Shown one piece after another: positions 16,935 to 24,989 of a DNA stretch of 31,321 nucleotides. The stretch's first letter is position 1; every line of letters begins with the position of its first letter. The position numbers and the translations under genes are program-made. The DNA is from an uncultured Bacteroidales bacterium (lineage in GTDB: Bacteria; Bacteroidota; Bacteroidia; Bacteroidales; UBA932), in the NCBI GenBank assembly GCA_934700615.1, contig CAKUXR010000031.1, forward strand, positions 1 to 31,321, read 5' to 3'. Under the pieces are notes generated by a model that was not told the origin of the DNA, did no database searches, and was given only the letters and a program-made list of their open reading frames with translations.

Positions 16935-18618
16935 AATATATCGACTGCGAAAAGCAGGATTGTTGGACGATGCCTATGAGATTGCATTTGAACTGTATAA
17001 CCAAGATGAGCATGATGAAGATGTGAGGAAGGCATTGGCTTGGGTTTTGGTTTCGCTATGCAAGAAAAAAATTGAAGATAACGATATTGTATCTGCAGAG
17101 GAGAAGTTTCGTTTTTTGGATTCTCTTGGAATGAAAGGTGGAGATAAGTATGCGGATGTTCTTGTCTCGAATATCGATTATTATAGACAACGGCTTTCTG
17201 TTTGGGGTAAGTTGGACCGCATGAGCAAAGCCGGACGAGAGAGGGATGCCTATGTTGAGGCAAAATCATTGGCTTCGTCAGATTTGTCCAATGACAATGC
17301 TGTTACATATGGGTGGATTATCTATAGGTTACTGAAAAAAGAAATATCATCTGTTTCAGTCACGGAAATGAATGAAATTATCTCTGGGTATTTGTCACTC
17401 CCTTTAGAGCGTCCGTCATTGCTTCATTCACAAATTCTTTTCGTGGTGGAGAAATATGTGCAACATAAAGGACATGAGTCGTTTGGTTTTTTACAATTCT
17501 TTAAAAAGTGGGACGCCCGGAATTTGCGAGATGAAGATTTCAGAAAGGAAACCATAGAAATTGCCGGCAGGAATGTCACTTCACGGTCGTTAGCTGCCAG
17601 GGTTTTGTCTAGTTGTGTTAATGATGTTAGAAGGACTAAAGATGAGGCAGATATCGAGTGGTTGTCAAATGTTTTCGATGAGTTCTCACAAAAGATTGAT
17701 GACAGATGGTCTTCGCGAGAAAGGGCCATTTTATATTTGTTGTCTGGAAACAAGCAGGCGGCTTCCCAAATTTATCGCCAGCAACTGAAAATGCCTAATC
17801 CAGAATACTACCTATGGTATGAAGCTGCTTGTTGCGAATCAGATATGACTATTAGGGCGGGCTTATTGTCAAAAGCTCTTACTTTAAAGAACAATGAAGA
17901 GTATCTTGGCAATGTCCGTCTTGCAATGGCTGACACTTTTTTGAAACTCGAGAGGCCAGATGCAGCCGCTATTGAATTGGGCAAGTATTATAAACTCTAT
18001 GAATCTAATCAATGGAAACCTAAAGCAAGATATAATGAACTTATATCAAAACTGGAAGCGTCAGGCGTTTCGTTGGGGAATCCTAATCGTGACAATTCGG
18101 ATGTATATAGACACTATTTGCCGAAGTCGCTTGAATATGTCTATTCTGATTTGCAGCTTGAACATGCTGTTGTCGATAATGTAAATGAAATCAAGCAACT
18201 TTTTCACGTCATATCATTGTCTGGCAAGACGTCAATTGTATATTACAGAGATACCGAACTTAGACCCAATGTTGGAGATATCCTCAACTTGAAGTATTTG
18301 CAAAAAAAACATAAGCAGACTAGTGCTGTTTACTGGAGAGCAATAGCTTTGTCTAAGGATAATTCAGGTGGTACTTATGGTCTTAAAAAAGAGATGATAT
18401 CTTGTCACCTTAAAGTCTTGAGTGGGAAGAATGGATTGTATGGTTTTGTGACAGAAGGTGGTTTCTCTGCCTATGTTCCTGCATCTTTACTCGGCAAAAA
18501 TGGCATCACATCGGAATCGTGCGGATTGTACGAGGTGTCTGCTGTTGCAGTCTTGTCAGGCTTTCCGTCCAAGTGGATTGTTGTTGACTTTCTTGCTCCT
18601 CTCCGTTTCTTGTCATAA
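16918..18618 (+). CDS. TPR-like/OB-fold-like protein at the end of the cas adaptation operon
   Basis: A 566-aa protein with no signal peptide. Residues 1-390 are nearly all helical and resemble degenerate tetratricopeptide repeats ('EIYRLRKAGLLDDAYEIAFEL', 'DAAAIELGKYYKLYESNQW'). The C-terminus looks like two OB/S1-type beta modules, about 415-480 and 490-560 (for example 'NGLYGFVTEGGFSAYVPASLL'). This TPR plus OB order, next to a primase and a helicase, recalls components of TOTE-type conflict systems. That link is from memory and unverified. Its start codon lies inside the helicase gene (17-nt overlap), which argues for coupled translation and a common function, perhaps as a nucleic-acid-binding scaffold. 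Confidence 0.6.
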   Translation: MQKVSEIYRLRKAGLLDDAYEIAFELYNQDEHDEDVRKALAWVLVSLCKKKIEDNDIVSAEEKFRFLDSLGMKGGDKYADVLVSNIDYYRQRLSVWGKLDRMSKAGRERDAYVEAKSLASSDLSNDNAVTYGWIIYRLLKKEISSVSVTEMNEIISGYLSLPLERPSLLHSQILFVVEKYVQHKGHESFGFLQFFKKWDARNLRDEDFRKETIEIAGRNVTSRSLAARVLSSCVNDVRRTKDEADIEWLSNVFDEFSQKIDDRWSSRERAILYLLSGNKQAASQIYRQQLKMPNPEYYLWYEAACCESDMTIRAGLLSKALTLKNNEEYLGNVRLAMADTFLKLERPDAAAIELGKYYKLYESNQWKPKARYNELISKLEASGVSLGNPNRDNSDVYRHYLPKSLEYVYSDLQLEHAVVDNVNEIKQLFHVISLSGKTSIVYYRDTELRPNVGDILNLKYLQKKHKQTSAVYWRAIALSKDNSGGTYGLKKEMISCHLKVLSGKNGLYGFVTEGGFSAYVPASLLGKNGITSESCGLYEVSAVAVLSGFPSKWIVVDFLAPLRFLS

Positions 18619-18633
18619 CTTTACATTCTGTTT

Positions 18634-18671
18634 CGCCCGGATGAGGCGGAAAATCCGCGTCCGCAGGACGC
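18634..18671 (+). terminator. Two adjacent hairpins after the cas operon, putative terminator
   Basis: CGCC/GGCG (18634-18637 and 18645-18648) and a perfect 6-bp stem GCGTCC-GCA-GGACGC (18657-18671) lie 15-50 nt after the stop codon of the TPR/OB gene. No T run follows, so termination is only suggested by position. Confidence 0.4.
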
Positions 18672-18708
18672 AAACCATACAAAAACAGGACTAAAAATAC
18701 ACTAGATA

Positions 18709-20670
18709 ATGAAGACAAAACTGAAGATTGCAGCTACGCTGACCATTGTGCAGACACTATTGATGGGTGCTACCATCGCATCGGCCCAGAACGGACGGGT
18801 TGTAAATGACTCATGGCTTTATGAAAACTATACCAAGAGGGAAGTCATGGTCGAAGTTAGGGACGGAGAAAAAATCTATACTGCGATATACGAACCAACG
18901 GACGAATACCTGAGCAGAATCGGGAAACAGAAGTCTCCGATCATGCTGACATTGACACCGTATTCGCGGAAACCATATGGACTGAAACCGGGTGAAACAG
19001 AGAACGGAAAAATTCGAGGAGTGTATTACAGCGGGCTGACCGGCGATATGGCAAACTATGTTGCGGACGGATATATCATTGTCGTGCAGAACGTCAGGGG
19101 CAAATTCCTGAGCACCGGAACATACGAAAATATGAGGCCGTATGTATCTGGCGTTGACGGAGCCGCGGACACAGTCGTCGTGGACGGAAAAGTGCAGACA
19201 GACGACGCTACAGACGTATATGATAGCGTTGAATGGCTGCTCGCAAACACCAAAAACACTGGAATCGTCGGCGTGAAAGGCGTTTCCTATGGTGGATTCT
19301 ACACCACGATGGCAACATTGGCAAAGCACCCTGCCATCAAGGCAGTATCACCGCAGGCGCCGGCTACTGACTGGTATATGGGGGACGATGCACATCACAA
19401 CGGAGCGCTCTGTCTGACAGACAGTTACAGGTTCGGCGGCGGTTTCTATAGAGATTTCAGGAAACCATCTGCAGTAGGCATGTCAAACCTCGTAAAAATC
19501 AAGGAAGACATCTACGAGTACTTCAGAGGCAAGCCGATGGACGAACTCTCAGCCTTCTTCGGAGACAGTTTGAGATTCTGGTCAGACATGATGAAACACC
19601 CTGACCGCGACCAGTTCTGGATCGACAGGGACCCTAGCCTTCACCTCATTGACATAAAAATCCCGATGCTCGTCACCGGCGGATTCTACGACGCGGAAGA
19701 CTGCTACGGCACATTCAGGACATATTACAAGATGAAAGAACTGTCGCCGGAAAGCGAATTGTACCTCGCAGCCGGCCCGTGGTACCACGGCGGATGGAAC
19801 AACAGAAGCATCGACCACCTGTCGGATGCATACTACGGCGAAGCATCAGGCGCATGGTATCAGGACTGCGTCGAATATCCGTTCTTCAGCCACTACCTCG
19901 AAGGAAGGGGAGAAGCACCTGCCAGAGTCAATGTCCTTCCTTCGTCGGAGACAATGAAGTCGAAAATGGCCGGAGTCAATGCTGCAACGCTTACAGATTC
20001 TTACGATGTATGGCCGCCTAAAGATATGAAATTCAGTAAGTTGTATCTCTCTGGAAACGGAGGGCTCGTAATGGAAGGCAGCGGTAAACCACAGAAAGGC
20101 AGCCGCCGAATCACCTCGGACCCGCAGAATCCGGTTCCATATATGAACATCAATGCTACCAGCCGTGACCGTGCATATATGACTGCTGACCAGACATTTG
20201 CGTCAGAAAGAAAAGATGTCCTGACTTATCGCGCGGAAACATTGACAGAAGAACTGCATCTTGCGGGACCGGTAAACGTTGTCATTGAAATGAGCGTTGA
20301 CGGTGCGGAAAAGCTCGCGGACGCGGATATTATCGTGAAACTCATTGACGTCCGTCCTGACGGCTATCAGATGCTTGTAAGAGGCGATGTTATGCCTGTA
20401 AGATATCGCGGAGGATTCGACAAGGGAGAACCTGTGAAATCCGGGAAAACAGTCAGAGTGGAATTCCCGATGTGCGACATTGACCACATCTTCATGCCCG
20501 GACATCAGGTTATGGTGCAGGTGCAGGGAAGCTGGTTCCCGCTGATTGCTATGAACCCTCAGACATGGGTCGAGAACCAGAATACAGCGACAGCTGATGC
20601 CTACAAAACCTCAGAAATTACAGTCAAATCTGCAGTTTCATATCTGGAACTGCCGGTTCTGAAGAAATAG
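18709..20670 (+). CDS. Secreted CocE/NonD family hydrolase (X-Pro dipeptidyl-peptidase/acylase type)
   Basis: A 653-aa enzyme with an N-terminal signal peptide (MKTKLKIAAT..., ending near ASAQ, residue 27). The alpha/beta-hydrolase core contains the nucleophile elbow GVSYGGF (S193), the acid D328 in TGGFYDAED and H360 in AAGPWYHGG, the full catalytic triad. A C-terminal jelly-roll follows (about 430-653), as in CocE and glutaryl-7-ACA acylase. Family members hydrolyse ester or amide bonds; some are X-Pro dipeptidyl peptidases. The natural substrate cannot be told from sequence. It stands alone with 90 bp upstream and no clear promoter match, and is more GC-rich than the cas genes before it. 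Confidence 0.9.
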   Translation: MKTKLKIAATLTIVQTLLMGATIASAQNGRVVNDSWLYENYTKREVMVEVRDGEKIYTAIYEPTDEYLSRIGKQKSPIMLTLTPYSRKPYGLKPGETENGKIRGVYYSGLTGDMANYVADGYIIVVQNVRGKFLSTGTYENMRPYVSGVDGAADTVVVDGKVQTDDATDVYDSVEWLLANTKNTGIVGVKGVSYGGFYTTMATLAKHPAIKAVSPQAPATDWYMGDDAHHNGALCLTDSYRFGGGFYRDFRKPSAVGMSNLVKIKEDIYEYFRGKPMDELSAFFGDSLRFWSDMMKHPDRDQFWIDRDPSLHLIDIKIPMLVTGGFYDAEDCYGTFRTYYKMKELSPESELYLAAGPWYHGGWNNRSIDHLSDAYYGEASGAWYQDCVEYPFFSHYLEGRGEAPARVNVLPSSETMKSKMAGVNAATLTDSYDVWPPKDMKFSKLYLSGNGGLVMEGSGKPQKGSRRITSDPQNPVPYMNINATSRDRAYMTADQTFASERKDVLTYRAETLTEELHLAGPVNVVIEMSVDGAEKLADADIIVKLIDVRPDGYQMLVRGDVMPVRYRGGFDKGEPVKSGKTVRVEFPMCDIDHIFMPGHQVMVQVQGSWFPLIAMNPQTWVENQNTATADAYKTSEITVKSAVSYLELPVLKK

Positions 20671-20744
20671 AATCATTCAATCTACTCAAGTCATCCCGGC
20701 GAACTCGAAATGAGTCGTCTGGCCATGGTGAAACTCGAATGACA

Positions 20745-22046
20745 TCAAATCTTCCGGTTGCCTCCGAACTTGAAACCGACGCCTAGCATCAGATTGTTCG
20801 GATCATGGAACTTGTTGAGTTTGTAGCCGATATGCAGGAAAATATGACTTGTAAGGCTTGCTTTAAGAGCGACGATCTGGTACCAACCGGCCAGGTCGTC
20901 GCCTTTGTATATGACATTGTGGCCGATACCGACATTGACAGTGAAAATAGGCATCATCAACTCGGCGCGAAGCGACAGGCCTGCTGCAAGCTGTTCTTTC
21001 AATGGTGGACGATAGAATCTGAGTTCGTAGCCAGTGTCAGTAGCCACCGTACCGGCTACGTGGTTCTGGATATTGGCACTTTCATCATATTGCACGTCCA
21101 CGGAGAAACCGGCCTGAAGGAACTTGTTGACGCGGTATAACGGATTGACATTGACGCCGAGAATGCCGAATCTGCCCTTGCAGATAAAGCTCTCATTGTC
21201 TCTCTTTATTCCCTTTGCCCTTCCGGCGCCGAATACGGTTATATCTACCGAAAACCTATGCTTTAAATCTTTGCTGAAATCTGACCTTTCCATCTCCCGG
21301 TTTTTCAGTCCGGTCATGAAATCATTGGAGCAAAACAGGGCATGATTGTCCAGCGACGGCTCCCTAACTTTCTCGGCACCAAAGCTGTAAGCTGCGCCGA
21401 TTCTCGCGCCCAGAAGATTAACGCCGCCGTTAGGATAAACCGTGTTGCCATTAGAAAAATGGCTCAGGTCAATGCCTCCGTTGATGGTCAATGCCGGTGT
21501 GGGCCTCCATGAAACCATGAGCCCCGCATTGATATAGGCATTGACCTTGGACCCGACAACCTGATTGGCGACATTTTCCCTTCCGCTTCCGTCGAGATTT
21601 TCGCGATATGGATGCCAGCCTGCAGATACGCCGAAATTCCACTCATAATCCAGCGAAACCTTCCTCCCGATCTTTGCTATTTGGGCGCCCTGAAAAACAT
21701 AGACGGCAGCCGGTGACCCCATTTCCTCGGGGTCGAAGAAGGTGTTCCATGCTACTCCGACTCCCTGATATGCAGTAGGATAAATCTGTCCGAAGACACT
21801 CGCCTCCGGAAAAGAAAACGAATACTGAAGGTGTGCGGAGACGGCTTTGTCCAGAGGTTTGCCCAATTTGTTCTCTCCGCTGAAAAACTGATGCGTCGGA
21901 ACCAGCCACGAACCTCTGGCGTCCAGGCCGACATGGTGAGTGACCTTTTTATCGTCATATCCGTCATGCCCGAAGACCGGAGATGCCGAGACGGACATCC
22001 CGACAAAGACAGCAAGAAGCCACACAGTTATTCTTTGCCTTTTCAT
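20745..22046 (-). CDS. PagL-like acyloxyacyl hydrolase/lipid A deacylase, outer-membrane barrel
   Basis: A 433-aa beta-barrel protein with a signal peptide (cut near ASPVFG, about residue 26) and alternating strands. 'GGIDLSHFSNGNTVYPNGGVN' spans the PagL active site: H196 and S198 fit the His-Ser pair of lipid A 3-O-deacylase. The ending 'KFHDPNNLMLGVGFKF' is typical of Bacteroidetes members. PagL removes a 3-O acyl chain from lipid A in the outer leaflet. The protein is about twice the size of classical PagL, with a second barrel-like half. Its ATG overlaps the upstream lipoprotein stop (ATGA), so the two are co-translated. It converges with the hydrolase gene across 74 bp. Confidence 0.8.
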   Translation of the reverse strand: MKRQRITVWLLAVFVGMSVSASPVFGHDGYDDKKVTHHVGLDARGSWLVPTHQFFSGENKLGKPLDKAVSAHLQYSFSFPEASVFGQIYPTAYQGVGVAWNTFFDPEEMGSPAAVYVFQGAQIAKIGRKVSLDYEWNFGVSAGWHPYRENLDGSGRENVANQVVGSKVNAYINAGLMVSWRPTPALTINGGIDLSHFSNGNTVYPNGGVNLLGARIGAAYSFGAEKVREPSLDNHALFCSNDFMTGLKNREMERSDFSKDLKHRFSVDITVFGAGRAKGIKRDNESFICKGRFGILGVNVNPLYRVNKFLQAGFSVDVQYDESANIQNHVAGTVATDTGYELRFYRPPLKEQLAAGLSLRAELMMPIFTVNVGIGHNVIYKGDDLAGWYQIVALKASLTSHIFLHIGYKLNKFHDPNNLMLGVGFKFGGNRKI

Positions 22047-22570
22047 ATCTGATGAATATTACCGGAAGGTGTATGGGCATTGTCCTGGTCATCATTAAGC
22101 CCGATAGAGACTGGACCTGTATCGTCAGAATCCTGGGAACCTGACTTTTGGAGAATATCGATTGACTCCTGACTCACATTGTTGGACAATATTATGGAGA
22201 AACACCGGTAGTAGGACATGTTGTTTCTTCCAGAAGTGATGACCATGGATTTTCCTGTCGGTCTGACAATTTTCCACTCGCTTCCATCCCCGAAATCCAC
22301 AATAATCCTGCCGGTGCCGTAAAGTTTCGGAGAGGTCGTCGTGAACGGCTCGTCATTGTCGGGACAGACAGTCACGTTCAATACATTCATTCCGGCTCTC
22401 ATTTCGATGATTCCCCAGTCGCTGCTGTTGAATCTGATTTCCTTGGTCTCTCCTGACGCACTGAATGTCAGCTCATTGGCCGAAGGTCCGATGTCGTTTA
22501 CGAACACGCCGGGATTGCATGCGGTCATGACCGCAAGTGATGCTGTCAAGATGAAATTTTTCGATGTCAT
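22043..22570 (-). CDS. Small predicted lipoprotein upstream of the PagL-like gene
   Basis: A 175-aa protein starting at the ATG at 22570 (an upstream TTG would add six residues). The signal sequence MTSKNFILTASLAVMTAC ends in Cys18, a plausible lipobox (MTAC). The mature part is mainly beta with an acidic, low-complexity C-terminus (SDDTGP...NDDQDN). I recognise no domain; the 'DVN..TFSASGETKEIRF' style is reminiscent of BACON-like beta modules, but this is weak. It forms a two-gene operon with the PagL-like barrel and may be its outer-membrane partner. Confidence 0.7.
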   Translation of the reverse strand: MTSKNFILTASLAVMTACNPGVFVNDIGPSANELTFSASGETKEIRFNSSDWGIIEMRAGMNVLNVTVCPDNDEPFTTTSPKLYGTGRIIVDFGDGSEWKIVRPTGKSMVITSGRNNMSYYRCFSIILSNNVSQESIDILQKSGSQDSDDTGPVSIGLNDDQDNAHTPSGNIHQI

Positions 22571-22605
22571 TGTCTGTCGTCTAAACAAATTCAGGCCTCA
22601 AAACT

Positions 22606-22613
22606 CAAAGTTA
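22606..22613 (-). promoter_or_regulatory. -7 box for the lipoprotein-PagL operon
   Basis: TAACTTTG on the minus strand is a full match to TAnnTTTG and lies 35 nt before the ATG at 22570. No clear TTTG is seen at the -33 distance. Confidence 0.5.
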
Positions 22614-22649
22614 ATATATTTCCCGAGAACAGGCTCACATTTTTTCGGA

Positions 22650-22666
22650 AAGTGCCATTTGCACTT
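22650..22666. promoter_or_regulatory. Inverted repeat upstream of the acyl-lipid operon, possible operator
   Basis: AAGTGC (22650-22655) and GCACTT (22661-22666) are perfect inverted arms around CATTT. The dyad lies about 20 bp upstream of the -33 element of the plus-strand promoter and also between the divergent lipoprotein operon and this one, a usual place for a regulator site. Confidence 0.35.
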
Positions 22667-22684
22667 CTTGCTGGTACGGCCTTC

Positions 22685-22715
22685 TTTGAAAAGACGCGAG
22701 AAATGACTAAATTCG
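22685..22715 (+). promoter_or_regulatory. Promoter of the acyl-lipid biosynthesis operon
   Basis: TTTG (22685-22688), exactly 19 bp, then TAAATTCG (22708-22715), one mismatch from TAnnTTTG. The start would be near 22722, about 15 nt before the first acyl carrier protein gene. Confidence 0.6.
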
Positions 22716-22736
22716 CGGACTTTAAGAATTGAATCA

Positions 22737-22988
22737 ATGACCAGAGAAGAACTTATAAATAAAGTCAATGAAGTGTTGTCTGAAGAGTTTGAGGCGGATG
22801 TGGCTGACATGCAGCCGGATGCATCACTGATGGGAGTCTTGGATCTCGACAGCCTGGATATAGTAGATGTTGTCGTGCTTGTGGAAAAGAATTTCGGCTA
22901 TGTCATGAAAAAAGAAGATTTCGCATCAGTCAAGACTTTTGCCGATTTCTATGACTTTCTCTGTGAAAGATTGGATATCTGCAAGTAA
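22737..22988 (+). CDS. Acyl carrier protein 1
   Basis: An 83-aa acidic ACP. S39 in LDLDSLDIVD is the serine that takes the 4'-phosphopantetheine arm. It has the four-helix pattern of type II carrier proteins. It is the first gene of the plus-strand operon. A second carrier protein five genes on (26874-27131) has a different sequence, so the two may hold different building blocks. Confidence 0.93.
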   Translation: MTREELINKVNEVLSEEFEADVADMQPDASLMGVLDLDSLDIVDVVVLVEKNFGYVMKKEDFASVKTFADFYDFLCERLDICK

Positions 22989-23019
22989 TGGTATAGCTTG
23001 CTAAACTTGAATATGTAAT

Positions 23020-23910
23020 ATGGCAAGAGGCTGGCAGGGTAAATCCAGAGGAGGAAAGACTGGTTACGCAATCTTCATATTTCTGATAAAGCATTGCGGA
23101 CTGGGAACAGCCTATGTCCTTCTTTTCTTTGTGTCCTTTTATTTCATCCCGGCGGCACCTCGTTCCACTTTAGATATATGGCATTATGCCAGAAAAGTTC
23201 TGGGATACGGCGTATTGAAGTCTGCCGTTTTCATCTGGAAGAACTATTACTCTTTCGGCCAGTCCATCATTGACAGATTCGCCATTTCCGCGGGCCTTCA
23301 GGACAGATTCCGGTTTGAGTTTGAGAATCTCGAACTTATGCGCGATTCGGTATTGGCCGGGAACGGGGCCATAGTCATGGGTGCGCATTTCGGAAACTGG
23401 GCGGCAGGGGAGCCATTCTTCAAGGAATTCAGAGCAAAACTGAATCTGGTAATGTATGACAATGAACATGCTGACATCAAGGAAGTCCTGGCCAAGAATC
23501 AGGACCCTGACGCAGCATTCAAAATCATACCTGTGAATAAGGACAACATTGCCCACGTCTTCATGATAACGGAGGCTCTCAGCAGAGGTGAACTTGTCTG
23601 TTTCATGGCGGACAGATATGTCAATGAAGAGAAACTTCTAGATGGGAATATGCTGGGAAGAGATATCCGTCTCCCGTTCGGCCCGTTCCATATAGCTGCG
23701 AGAATCCATGTGCCGGTAATCTTCTATTATGCTGTACGTGAGGCACATAGGACATACAGCTTCAAATTTGTGAAGGCGGATGTTCCATCCGGACGCAGAG
23801 GCGTGGAAGATGCCATTGTGGAGCAGTTTACAGTCTCGCTGGAAAATGAGCTGAGACTTCATCCCGAGCAGTGGTACAATTATTATGATTTCTGGAATTT
23901 AAGAACCTAA
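23020..23910 (+). CDS. LpxL/HtrB-family acyltransferase
   Basis: A 296-aa lysophospholipid acyltransferase-type enzyme with one N-terminal membrane segment (about 15-45). It moves an acyl group, probably from a carrier protein, to a lipid or glycolipid acceptor at the inner membrane. The active-site stretch is GAHFGNWAAGE (121-131) with H123. The usual pattern is H-x4-D/E, but position +5 is Ala (A128), and the next acid is E131. Later family blocks 'CFMADRYVNEEKL' and 'LPFGPFHIAARIHVPVIFYYAVRE' are intact. In aryl-polyene and flexirubin clusters an enzyme of this type attaches the pigment to the membrane, and a similar job is likely here. Confidence 0.85.
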   Translation: MARGWQGKSRGGKTGYAIFIFLIKHCGLGTAYVLLFFVSFYFIPAAPRSTLDIWHYARKVLGYGVLKSAVFIWKNYYSFGQSIIDRFAISAGLQDRFRFEFENLELMRDSVLAGNGAIVMGAHFGNWAAGEPFFKEFRAKLNLVMYDNEHADIKEVLAKNQDPDAAFKIIPVNKDNIAHVFMITEALSRGELVCFMADRYVNEEKLLDGNMLGRDIRLPFGPFHIAARIHVPVIFYYAVREAHRTYSFKFVKADVPSGRRGVEDAIVEQFTVSLENELRLHPEQWYNYYDFWNLRT

Positions 23911-23913
23911 AAT

Positions 23914-24987
23914 ATGAATCCGAAGTACAAAGGGTGCAGAATGTCAGCGCAGGATGCACAGCGCGAGGCCCACAAGATAGCCTTCGCACCGATAGTGTTT
24001 CAGGTAAGCCGCCTGATGGTAAAGTACGGCATTTTCGAGATGCTCGAAGATGCCGGAAGAAAGACGCCTGCCGGAATGACAGTAGAAGAAATTTCGGAAA
24101 AGACAGGATTGTCAATGTATGCCGTCGCTGTCCTTCTGGAGTCCTCCTTGACTGCCGGAACAGTATTTCTGGATGACAAGAGGTTTACAATCAGCAAGAT
24201 AGGATGGTTTCTCCTGAATGACCCTATGGTGCGTGCCGACATTGACTTCAATCATGACGTGAATTACAAGGGGCTCTTCCATCTGGACGAGGCTCTTCGA
24301 GAGGGGCGCCCTGCCGGCCTCAAGGAACTTGGCGACTGGCCGACTCTCTATGAGGGACTGTCCTCTCTGCCGGAGCAGGTACAGAAAAGCTGGTTCGGGT
24401 TCGACCATTTCTATTCGGACAATTCATTCGAGCAGGCGATGCCTCTGGTTTTCGAAGACAATGTCAGGTCAGTCCTCGACATCGGCGGAAATACCGGAAG
24501 ATTCGCGCTGAAATGCGTTGAGAAATATCCTGAGGTCAATGTTACCGTGATGGACCTGCCTCAGCAGATAGGTCTTCTCAGAAACAATATCTCAGGCAAA
24601 CCTGGCGCGGAAAGGATTCATACGCATCCGGGAGACCTTCTTAGGGAGGATACCGGAATCCCCGGAGGTTTCGATGTCGTGTGGATGAGCCAGTTCCTGG
24701 ACTGCTTCTCGGAAGAACAAGTCGTGAGCATCCTCAGAAGGGTAGCGTCCTCCCTGAAACCTGGAGCCAAAGTCTTCATTATGGAGACGTTATGGGACAG
24801 GCAGCAGTTCGACACGGCGTCTTTCGACCTTGCCCAGACCAGCGTCTATTTCACGGCAATGGCCAACGGAAACAGCAAGATGTTCTTCAGCGGGCGTCTT
24901 GAGTGGATGATCAATGAGGCCGGACTGAAAGTGGAAAGCATCACCGACGGCCTCGGATACGGGCACAGCCTTGTAAAATGCTCTTGA
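23914..24987 (+). CDS. SAM-dependent O-methyltransferase
   Basis: A 357-aa class I methyltransferase of the caffeate/hydroxyneurosporene type. The N-terminal winged-helix dimerisation part (about 15-105: 'VSRLMVKYGIFEMLEDAG', 'MTVEEISEKTGLSMYAVAVLL') precedes the SAM-binding motif VLDIGGNTGR (187-196) and the acidic loop VTVMDLP. It lies 3 nt after the acyltransferase gene. It may methylate a hydroxyl on an aromatic or polyketide head group made by the neighbours, or a carrier-bound intermediate. Confidence 0.85.
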   Translation: MNPKYKGCRMSAQDAQREAHKIAFAPIVFQVSRLMVKYGIFEMLEDAGRKTPAGMTVEEISEKTGLSMYAVAVLLESSLTAGTVFLDDKRFTISKIGWFLLNDPMVRADIDFNHDVNYKGLFHLDEALREGRPAGLKELGDWPTLYEGLSSLPEQVQKSWFGFDHFYSDNSFEQAMPLVFEDNVRSVLDIGGNTGRFALKCVEKYPEVNVTVMDLPQQIGLLRNNISGKPGAERIHTHPGDLLREDTGIPGGFDVVWMSQFLDCFSEEQVVSILRRVASSLKPGAKVFIMETLWDRQQFDTASFDLAQTSVYFTAMANGNSKMFFSGRLEWMINEAGLKVESITDGLGYGHSLVKCS

Positions 24988-24989
24988 GT

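Noticed and set aside
8949..18618. A CorA-like membrane effector as in Bacteroides SAM-AMP systems
   Set aside because: None of the proteins in the operon has the paired C-terminal membrane helices or GMN motif.
18619..18708. Attachment site or IS end marking the right edge of the CRISPR block
   Set aside because: Only small hairpins are present; I saw no direct repeat, tRNA or transposase.
18811..19329. Minus-strand open frame of 172 codons
   Set aside because: It lies wholly inside the CocE/NonD hydrolase gene, whose catalytic motifs are intact; the reverse frame has no recognisable features.
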